Source: CAWAND01 sp963783335 (lineage in GTDB: Bacteria; Chloroflexota; Anaerolineae; Anaerolineales; E44-bin32). Taken from it: a DNA stretch of 64,000 nucleotides. Position 1 is the stretch's first letter. Each line of letters opens with the position of its first letter. Made by a program: the position numbers and the translations under genes. The notes beneath the pieces are model-generated. The model saw only the letters and a program-made list of their open reading frames with translations, did no database searches and had not been told where the DNA came from. The stretch is from positions 1,798,001 through 1,862,000 of the forward strand of contig CAWAND010000010.1 of NCBI GenBank assembly GCA_963783335.1, written 5' to 3'. Shown here piece after piece: positions 8,325 through 15,276 of this stretch.

Positions 8325-9416
8325 ATGTATGGTTTTGAACCGAATGAGGAACAACAGATGCTGGTTGAAGCCATCGGGCGCTATGCTGCCAACGATCTCC
8401 AGCCCGGCGCCCATGACGCTGATGAAGAGGGCGGTTGGGCGCCGGACGTGATTGAGAAGGGCTGGCAGCTGGGCGTGCTTCAAGCCAGTCTGCCAGAGGC
8501 GTTCGGCGGGTTCGGCGAGCATTCGGCCGTCACCGGAGCGTTGGCGGCGGAGGCTTTGGCCTTTGGGGATCTGGCCGGAGCCTTGGCGGTCATGTCACCG
8601 TCAGCCTTCGCCCTTCCTATTCTGATGGCGGGCAGCGACGAGCAAAAAGCGACTTGGCTTCCCCAGGTCGTCGAAGCGGAGTGGAAACCATACACCGCCG
8701 CCGTTGTGGAACCGAGCTTCAATTTCACGCCAACGGATCTGAGGACAACTGCCTTGAAAGATGGGGACGGATACAGACTGACGGGTGAGAAAATCTACGT
8801 CCCATTCGCCGATCAGGCGCCGGCTCTGTTGGTGTACGCCAACTTGGACGGGCAAACTGAGGCCTTCATCGTGCCCGGCGACGCCGAAGGTTTGACGATC
8901 GGAGAGCGCGATCAACTGTTAGGGATCCATGCCCTGCCTACCTTTCACATCGGACTGCAGAATGTTCATGTCGAGGCGGCAGCGCGCCTCGGTGGGGGCG
9001 AACCCGGCATGACTCTGCCGCTGGCTGCGTCCCAGGTTGGAACAGCCGCCATGGCCGTCGGGATGAGCCAGGCTGCCCACGAATATGCCCTGGCCTATGC
9101 CAAGGACCGGGAGGCCTTCGGCAAGGCAATCGCTCAGAAGCAGTCGATTGCCTTCATGCTGGCGGAGATGGCGATAGAGATTGAAGCCATTCGCCTGATG
9201 GTGTGGGAAGCGGCCTGGCAGTTGGATCAAGGCTTGGATGAGGCGCCGAAGTCGGCTTACCTGGCCCTGATTGGCGCGGCCGACATGGCCATGATGGTCA
9301 CCGATAGGGCGGTGCAGATTCTGGGGGGGCACGGCTACATCCGTGAACACCCGGTGGAACGCTGGATGCGCAACGGCCGCGGTGTCGCAAATCTGGTCGG
9401 CCTGACCCTGGTTTGA
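8325..9416 (+). CDS. Acyl-CoA dehydrogenase, subunit lacking the usual catalytic Glu motif
   Basis: A 363-aa flavoprotein of the acyl-CoA dehydrogenase fold: N-terminal helical domain, the middle beta domain (LTGEKIYVPFADQAPALLVYA), and the C-terminal domain ending QILGGHGYIREHPVERWMRN. Where relatives have DARV..IYEGTSEI with the catalytic glutamate, this protein has NGRGVANLVGLTLV. It therefore seems to lack the base. The adjacent gene 25 bases downstream encodes a second dehydrogenase with an intact YEGTG. By analogy with the FadE28-FadE29 type alpha2beta2 enzymes, the two may form one heteromeric dehydrogenase. ATG at 8325 is preferred over 8319 since AAGGAGG at 8310-8316 is then 8 bases away. 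Confidence 0.85.
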   Translation: MYGFEPNEEQQMLVEAIGRYAANDLQPGAHDADEEGGWAPDVIEKGWQLGVLQASLPEAFGGFGEHSAVTGALAAEALAFGDLAGALAVMSPSAFALPILMAGSDEQKATWLPQVVEAEWKPYTAAVVEPSFNFTPTDLRTTALKDGDGYRLTGEKIYVPFADQAPALLVYANLDGQTEAFIVPGDAEGLTIGERDQLLGIHALPTFHIGLQNVHVEAAARLGGGEPGMTLPLAASQVGTAAMAVGMSQAAHEYALAYAKDREAFGKAIAQKQSIAFMLAEMAIEIEAIRLMVWEAAWQLDQGLDEAPKSAYLALIGAADMAMMVTDRAVQILGGHGYIREHPVERWMRNGRGVANLVGLTLV

Positions 9417-9441
9417 CAGCGGTCCCCGAGGAGGTGTTTCC

Positions 9442-10671
9442 ATGATCGAATTCAGCATGCCAGACTCAATCAAGAAGACTGTCACGATGGTCGAAGCCGT
9501 GGCTGAGAACATGATGCGTCCCACGTCGCGGGAGTACGATGAACACGAGCACGAGATTCCTTGGGACTACATCAACTTCACCCATGAGGCCATGAGCGCC
9601 ATGGGCGGAGGCTCGTTGGCACCGACAGACGATGGCAAGCCCAAGGACCGGCCGAGTATCGCGTACCAGCGGTTGGCCTACATGATTGAAACCCTCTCCT
9701 GGGGCGATGCTGGAATGTACCTGTGCACGCCGGGGGGCGGTCTGGGTGCGGCGGCGGTCGAAGCCACAGGCACCCCCGAGCAGAAGGCCCGCTTTCTGGA
9801 ACGGTTCCAGGGCGACAAACCGGTTTTCGCTGCCATGGCGATGACCGAGCCTCAAGCTGGATCGGATACGTCGGCCATCCGTACATCCGCTGTGCGCGAC
9901 GGTGACGAGTGGGTGATCAATGGTGAGAAAATCTTCATCACCGCCGGCCATAAATCCATGGAAGATACTCCTGGCTTCGTGGTTGTTTGGGCAACGATCG
10001 ATCCCAAGGCCGGGCGCAAGGGTATGCGGCCATTCGTGGTCGAGGCCGGGACTCCTGGCGCCACCATCACCAAGCTGGAGCACAAACTCGGCATACGCGT
10101 GAGCGACACGGCTTCGATGGTGCTGCAGGATTGCCGCGTCCCATTCGAGAACATCTTGGGTAGCCCGGAAGTCGAGACCGAATCCACCAAGGGTTTCAAA
10201 GGCGCCATGGCCACCTTCGATGCCACTCGACCTCTGGTGGCCGCCTCGGCGATGGGGATCGCCCGTGGTGCGCTTGAGCTTTTCAAGGACCTGCTTGCGC
10301 AGGAGGGGATCGAGATTCGCTATGGTCTGCCTCGCAGCCGGCTGTCAAATCTGGAGCGCGAAGTGATCGACATGGAGGTCATGCTCCATTCGGCCTGGTT
10401 GCTGGTGCTCAAGGCGGTCTGGATGGCCGATCAGCGCAAGGCCAACGCCGTGGCGTCGTCGATGGCCAAGGTGCGAGCCGGTGATATTGTGGTCAAAATC
10501 ACTCAGAGAACAGTCGAGCTCATGGGTCCGCTCGGGTACAGTCGCGACTTGCTGCTGGAAAAGTGGTTCCGGGACGCCAAGATCAACGATCTGTATGAGG
10601 GCACCGGGCAGATCAACCGGCTGGTTGTGGCGCGGCGGATTTTGGGCTACTCACGGCGTGAACTGGATTAA
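9442..10671 (+). CDS. Acyl-CoA dehydrogenase, catalytic type
   Basis: A 409-aa FAD enzyme that introduces the alpha,beta double bond in acyl-CoA. MTEPQAGSDTSAIRTSA (about residues 134-150) and GEKIFITAGHKS are the FAD and substrate binding stretches, and KWFRDAKINDLYEGTGQINR near 375-395 contains the expected catalytic Glu. The ribosome site GAGGAGG lies before the ATG. It lies between a base-lacking paralogue and the FadN-type gene, and all have short gaps, so they form one operon for fatty-acid or related acyl-chain breakdown. Confidence 0.92.
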   Translation: MIEFSMPDSIKKTVTMVEAVAENMMRPTSREYDEHEHEIPWDYINFTHEAMSAMGGGSLAPTDDGKPKDRPSIAYQRLAYMIETLSWGDAGMYLCTPGGGLGAAAVEATGTPEQKARFLERFQGDKPVFAAMAMTEPQAGSDTSAIRTSAVRDGDEWVINGEKIFITAGHKSMEDTPGFVVVWATIDPKAGRKGMRPFVVEAGTPGATITKLEHKLGIRVSDTASMVLQDCRVPFENILGSPEVETESTKGFKGAMATFDATRPLVAASAMGIARGALELFKDLLAQEGIEIRYGLPRSRLSNLEREVIDMEVMLHSAWLLVLKAVWMADQRKANAVASSMAKVRAGDIVVKITQRTVELMGPLGYSRDLLLEKWFRDAKINDLYEGTGQINRLVVARRILGYSRRELD

Positions 10672-10692
10672 GCGTCGGAAGGTGGATTGAAG

Positions 10693-13134
10693 ATGACCAA
10701 GACCAACTCAGACATCGCGCTGCCGCCGGTCATCCGCAAGGCGGTGGTCATTGGCGCGGGCACAATGGGAGCACAGATAGCGGCCCTCTTGGCCAATGCC
10801 GGTGTAAAAGCCACGCTGCTCGACATCGTGCCCAACAAACTGACCGACCAGGAGCAAGCCGCCGGCCTGAGTCTTGAGGACAGGCGCGTGCGGGATCGCA
10901 TCGTCGATGCCGGGCTGGCAAGTGCCAAGAAAGCACGGCCGGCGGCCTTTGAATCCAGCCGGGCCACGGCATGGATCACGACCGGGAACCTGGAGGATGA
11001 TTTCGATGCCATTGGCGATGCCGACTGGATCATCGAAGTCGTGGTTGAAAACCTGAAGATCAAACAGGACCTGATGGCCCGGATCGATGAGCGGCGAGCG
11101 GACGATGCCTTGGTGAGCACCAATACATCAGGCATCCCCGTATCCCATATCGCCGAGGGGCGATCAGATTCTTTCCGGCGACACTTCCTGGGGACTCACT
11201 TCTTTAACCCGCCGAGGTACTTGAAGCTGCTGGAAGTGATCCCGACTGAGGAGACTGCTCCGGAAGCGGTCGACTACATCAAGTGTTTTGCTGAGGAGCG
11301 GTTGGGCAAGGGTGTGGTAATTTGCAAAGACACGCCCAATTTCATCGCCAACCGGCTGGGCTCTGTGGGGGGCGCCTTCCTACTGGACTTCGTCCTGCGC
11401 AATGGCTATACGGTGGAAGAGGTCGATGCCCTGACCGGCCCGCTGATCGGCCGCCCAAAGACAGCCAGCTTCCGGCTGCTGGACTTGATAGGGCTGGATG
11501 TGGCCAGCCACGTGAGACAGCATCTGGCAGAGGCCATGCCCGATGATGAGGCTCAACCCTATCTCACTTCGCAGCCGGCAGAGAAGTTGGCGTCAGCCAT
11601 GATAGAAAAGGGCTGGCTGGGCAACAAAGCTGGCCAGGGTTTCTACAAACGGGTCAAGACCGACGAAGGCAAAGCCTACTGGCCCCTGGATCTTGAGAGC
11701 CTCGAATACAAAGCGCCAACCAAACCGCGGTTCGAGAGTGTAGGCAAAGCGAAAGATCTGCCGACAGCGGCCGAGCGCATCAAGGTGATGCTCGGGCATG
11801 GCGATCGGGCCGCCGAGCTTGTGAAAAATATCACATTTCACGCTTTGGCCTATGCTTCGCACCGAGTTCCGGAAATCGCCGATACTCCAGCGCCGATTGA
11901 CCATGCTATGCGCTGGGGGTTCATGCACGACCAGGGACCGTTCGAGTTGTGGGATGACATGGGCGTGGCCGAGATGAGTGATGCCATGCAGGATGCCGGC
12001 TACATTCCGGCCGATTGGGTCCAAGCCATGCTGGAGGCGGGGTTCGAGAGCTTCTACCGACAGAAGAATGGCCAGGCGGAAGCGGTCTACGATCCCGCGA
12101 TGGGCGACTACCGCAAGCTGGAAGAAGATCCAAAGGAGATCTCGCTCGCATCGCTCAAGGCGACCGGGGGTCTGATCGACACCAATGCGGGGGCCAGTCT
12201 TATCGATATGGGGGACGACGTCGCCTGCCTCGAATTCCACGCCCAAGGAAACGCGCTCGATGACGACGTTTTTGCCATGATCGACCGCGCCCTGAACCGG
12301 GTTGAGGTGGACTTTGCCGGCCTGGTGATCGGGCATCACGGTGAAAACTTCTCCTATGGCGCCAACTTGTTCGCCGTGGCGGTGGCCGCACAGAACGAGA
12401 TGTGGGATCAGCTCGAGTTGGCGGTGCGCACCTTCCAGGAGCTCAATATGCGCATGCGCTTCCACCCGCGGCCGATTGTGGTGGCACCGGCTGGTCGTGC
12501 TCTGGGAGGTGGCTGCGAGATGACGATGCACGCGGCCCGAGCCGTAGCGGCCTCCGAGACGTATCTGGGCCTGGTCGAAGTCGGAGTAGGCTTGATCCCG
12601 GCGGGCGGCGGATGCAAGGAAATGCTTCGCCGGCGGCTCAATCCGTCCATGCGCCTATCCGGGGCGAATGCCTTGCCGCCGCTGCAGGCGATCTTTGAGA
12701 CCGTGGGCCAGGCGAGTGTGGGCACCAGCGCGGAGGAGTCGCGAGACCTTGGTTTCCTCGGCGGCGCTGACCGTGTGGTGATGAACAGAGAACACCTGCT
12801 CGCCGAAGCCAAGCGGGAAGTGCTGCACCTCGCGGCGGGGTATCGTCCCCCGACACCGGAGCCGATCTATGCGGCCGGCCGGGATGCCCTGGCCGCCCTG
12901 CGTGTGGGTGTGTACATGCTGCGGGAGGGCGGCTACATAAGCGAGTATGATGCCCATGTTGGTGGCCAGCTGGCCAGAGTGCTGAGCGGCGGTGAGCTCA
13001 GCCGCCCGGCGTGGGTTGATCCATGGACGATACTTGACTTGGAGCGTGAAGCGTTCTTGTCCCTGGCTGGCGAGCCGCTCACCCAGGCGCGCATGTGGCA
13101 CCTGCTTCAGACCGGGAAGCCGTTGAGAAACTAG
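10693..13134 (+). CDS. fadN: 3-hydroxyacyl-CoA dehydrogenase / enoyl-CoA hydratase fusion (FadN type)
   Basis: An 813-aa bifunctional beta-oxidation enzyme with the dehydrogenase half first, as in Bacillus FadN and unlike FadB. The Rossmann motif VIGAGTMGAQIAALLANAG is near the start, then the HAD signature GTHFFNPPRYLKLLEVIP (about 172-190) and CKDTPNFIANRLG. The crotonase half covers about residues 480-700 with ALGGGCEMTMHAARAV and GVGLIPAGGGCKEM, including the acidic position typical of hydratases. ATG at 10693 is chosen since GGAAGGTGG ends 7 bases before it. Together with the dehydrogenases and the thiolase this gives a full oxidation spiral. Confidence 0.92.
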   Translation: MTKTNSDIALPPVIRKAVVIGAGTMGAQIAALLANAGVKATLLDIVPNKLTDQEQAAGLSLEDRRVRDRIVDAGLASAKKARPAAFESSRATAWITTGNLEDDFDAIGDADWIIEVVVENLKIKQDLMARIDERRADDALVSTNTSGIPVSHIAEGRSDSFRRHFLGTHFFNPPRYLKLLEVIPTEETAPEAVDYIKCFAEERLGKGVVICKDTPNFIANRLGSVGGAFLLDFVLRNGYTVEEVDALTGPLIGRPKTASFRLLDLIGLDVASHVRQHLAEAMPDDEAQPYLTSQPAEKLASAMIEKGWLGNKAGQGFYKRVKTDEGKAYWPLDLESLEYKAPTKPRFESVGKAKDLPTAAERIKVMLGHGDRAAELVKNITFHALAYASHRVPEIADTPAPIDHAMRWGFMHDQGPFELWDDMGVAEMSDAMQDAGYIPADWVQAMLEAGFESFYRQKNGQAEAVYDPAMGDYRKLEEDPKEISLASLKATGGLIDTNAGASLIDMGDDVACLEFHAQGNALDDDVFAMIDRALNRVEVDFAGLVIGHHGENFSYGANLFAVAVAAQNEMWDQLELAVRTFQELNMRMRFHPRPIVVAPAGRALGGGCEMTMHAARAVAASETYLGLVEVGVGLIPAGGGCKEMLRRRLNPSMRLSGANALPPLQAIFETVGQASVGTSAEESRDLGFLGGADRVVMNREHLLAEAKREVLHLAAGYRPPTPEPIYAAGRDALAALRVGVYMLREGGYISEYDAHVGGQLARVLSGGELSRPAWVDPWTILDLEREAFLSLAGEPLTQARMWHLLQTGKPLRN

Positions 13135-13293
13135 CAGCTAGCCCCGGCGATGTTTGGATGATCGATGGAATGACGCCAACCGTTGAATACGCCACTCTGA
13201 AGACAGAGGTAGACGAGGTTCAAAAGATGCTGGCAGCATTCAAGCGAATTGTTGACCCTTGCTGGAGATGATTTTCTTCGGCGGCGAAGACCG

Positions 13294-13344
13294 GCCAGAG
13301 GCCAGATGCTAGAAGCCAGGTGCCAGGTGCCAGAAGCCAGAGGC
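13294..13344. repeat. Short tandem-like GCCAG repeats
   Basis: The gap between fadN and the thiolase gene holds seven near-copies of GCCAGAR or GCCAGGT in 51 bases. A looser version occurs at 14915-15000 after the SCP2 gene. The function is unknown; such degenerate intergenic repeats are frequent in large bacterial genomes. Confidence 0.6.
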
Positions 13345-13367
13345 TTTGGGACCAAGGAGCGACTGCC

Positions 13368-14549
13368 ATGAGCAATACCCCCGTTATTGTGTCCGCCGTT
13401 CGCACAGCGGTGGGAAAGGCGAAGCGAGGTTCCCTGGCCACGGTCCGTCCGGATGAGTTGATGGCGACCGTGATCCGAGAATTGCTGCAGCGCGCTGCCC
13501 CGCTGGAAGCGGACATGATCGACGATGTCATCGTGGGCTGTGCCATGCCGGAAGGCGAGCAGGGGCTCAATGTCGGCCGAATTGCCGCCCTGCGTGCCGG
13601 GCTTCCGGTCGAGGTCCCAGGTCAGACCGTGAACCGGTTCTGTTCCTCTGGGCTGCAGACGATCGCCAACGCGGCCATGGCCATCAAGGCCGGGATGGGC
13701 GAAGTGATCATCGCCGGCGGCACCGAGTCGATGAGCATGGTGCCCATGATCGGGAACAAGTTCGCCCCCAATCCGACGTTCGCCGTCGAGGGTCCCGAAG
13801 TCTATCTGAACATGGGCCTCACGGCTGAGCGGGTGGCTGAACAGTATGACGTGAGCCGTGAGGATCAGGATGCATTTGCTTTGAGCAGCCACCAAAAGGC
13901 TGCTGCCGCCTTGGAGGGAGGCAGTTTTGAAGCTCAAATCGTCCCGATTGAGGTCGAACTGATCGAGAGCGCCGAAGGGAAAACCGAGCGCCGCCAGATG
14001 AAGTTTGAGGTTGACGAAGGAGTTCGCCACGACACAAGTCTAGAATCCCTGGCCAGACTCAAGCCGGTGTTCAAGCGCGGCGGCACGGTGACTGCGGGCA
14101 ACGCCTCCCAGATGTCGGACGGGGCCGCTGGGGCAGTTGTGATGACCGAAGAACGCGCTGTTCAACTGGGCCTGACTCCGCTGGCGCGATTTGTGGCCTA
14201 CGGTGTGGGAGGCGTGCCGCCTGAGATTATGGGCGTTGGCCCGATTGCAGCCGTGCCCAAGGCACTGAGCCGAGCCGGGTTGACGCTGGACGACATGGAT
14301 CTGATCGAACTCAACGAAGCATTTGCTTCGCAGGCACTGGCCGTCATCCGCGGCCTGGAAATGGACCCCGAGAGGGTAAACGTCAACGGAGGTGCGATTG
14401 CCTTGGGCCATCCGCTGGGCTGTACCGGCGCCAAGCTGACGACCCAGATCCTGTATGAGATGCAGCGGCGCAAATCCCGATACGGGATGGTTACGATGTG
14501 CATTGGGGGTGGCATGGGCGCCGCCGGGATCTTTGAAAACCTGAACTGA
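13368..14549 (+). CDS. fadA: Acetyl-CoA acyltransferase (thiolase)
   Basis: A 393-aa thiolase that splits 3-ketoacyl-CoA into acetyl-CoA and a shortened acyl-CoA. The acyl-accepting cysteine is in NRFCSSGLQT (about residue 88), the histidine in NVNGGAIALGHPLGCTGAK (about 350), and the second cysteine in CIGGGMGAAG near the end. ATG at 13368 is used because AAGGAG precedes it by a normal gap; the frame is open 16 codons further up but in repeat sequence. The gap to fadN (233 bases) contains GCCAG repeats, so it may have a separate promoter. Confidence 0.94.
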   Translation: MSNTPVIVSAVRTAVGKAKRGSLATVRPDELMATVIRELLQRAAPLEADMIDDVIVGCAMPEGEQGLNVGRIAALRAGLPVEVPGQTVNRFCSSGLQTIANAAMAIKAGMGEVIIAGGTESMSMVPMIGNKFAPNPTFAVEGPEVYLNMGLTAERVAEQYDVSREDQDAFALSSHQKAAAALEGGSFEAQIVPIEVELIESAEGKTERRQMKFEVDEGVRHDTSLESLARLKPVFKRGGTVTAGNASQMSDGAAGAVVMTEERAVQLGLTPLARFVAYGVGGVPPEIMGVGPIAAVPKALSRAGLTLDDMDLIELNEAFASQALAVIRGLEMDPERVNVNGGAIALGHPLGCTGAKLTTQILYEMQRRKSRYGMVTMCIGGGMGAAGIFENLN

Positions 14550-14578
14550 TCACATCCGAAGCGAATGGAGAGTCTGTA

Positions 14579-14914
14579 ATGAGCGACGAGCTGACGATTG
14601 AAGAACTGATGGGGCGCATGCCCAAGGCGTTTCAACCGGAGAAGGCCGAAGGGGTTGAGGCGGTGGTGCAGTATCACCTGACTGGCGATCAGGGAGGGGA
14701 TTGGGTCGTTCGCATTGGCGGTGGTGCCTGCCAAGTGGAAGAGGGCAACGCCGAAGCCCCCAATCTCACGCTGACAGCGGAGGCATCCGACTACTTGGCG
14801 ATCATCACCGGCAAACTGAATGCCATGGGCGCCTTCGCCGAGGGCAAGCTCAAGCTCAAGGGCGATTTACCGCTGGCGATGAAGCTGATGAACTTCTTCA
14901 AGCTGCCGGCGTGA
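14579..14914 (+). CDS. SCP2 sterol-carrier domain protein
   Basis: A 111-aa stand-alone SCP2 domain, the small lipid/acyl-CoA-binding fold. Recognisable parts are the first strand region EAVVQYHLTGDQGGDWVVRI, then TLTAEASDYLAIITGKLN and the terminal GKLKLKGDLPLAMKLMNFF. It begins 29 bases after the thiolase stop with GGAGAG in front, so it belongs to the beta-oxidation operon and may shuttle acyl-CoA between its enzymes. Confidence 0.88.
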   Translation: MSDELTIEELMGRMPKAFQPEKAEGVEAVVQYHLTGDQGGDWVVRIGGGACQVEEGNAEAPNLTLTAEASDYLAIITGKLNAMGAFAEGKLKLKGDLPLAMKLMNFFKLPA

Positions 14915-15140
14915 CAGCTAGCAACCAGGCCCTGGCGACTGGGGTCGGTCAGCCAGCGTCCAGACACCTGCCACCAGCTTCTGGCGGAATTTGCCATTGG
15001 GCCCCATTGGCCAAGAGTGGATGCCGACGGATGCCAGCAAAGGCTGCGTACAAGCCTGGAGCCATCGATCGCAAGTCCTCTGCCAGCTAGGAGCCAGACG
15101 CTGGTTGCCCACAGCTGGTATGTTACAATCTCTTTCGCTC

Positions 15141-15213
15141 GCCCCCATCGTCTAGAGGCCCAGGACGTGGCCCTCTCAAGGCCAAAACCGGGGTTCGAAT
15201 CCCCGTGGGGGCA
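15141..15213 (+). tRNA. tRNA-Glu (anticodon CTC)
   Basis: A 73-nt cloverleaf. Acceptor stem GCCCCCA pairs with TGGGGGC, the T arm carries CGGGGTTCGAATCCCCG, and the anticodon loop reads CTCTCAA with anticodon CTC. CCA is not encoded. A terminator follows 31 bases later. Confidence 0.97.
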
Positions 15214-15244
15214 CTGCCATGCGGCCCTTCAAAGGTCGACGTCG

Positions 15245-15276
15245 ACCGCCCTTCGAAAGAGGGCGGTGGTTTCTTT
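15245..15276 (+). terminator. Intrinsic terminator after tRNA-Glu
   Basis: ACCGCCCT (15245-15252) pairs with AGGGCGGT (15260-15267) over a 7-nt loop, followed by GGTTTCTTT. It lies between the tRNA and the end of the converging regulator gene and may serve both. Confidence 0.8.

Noticed and set aside
11820..11835. TGTGA-N6-TCACA inside fadN
   Set aside because: Lies deep in a conserved coding region (VKNITFHA) with no promoter nearby; taken as chance.
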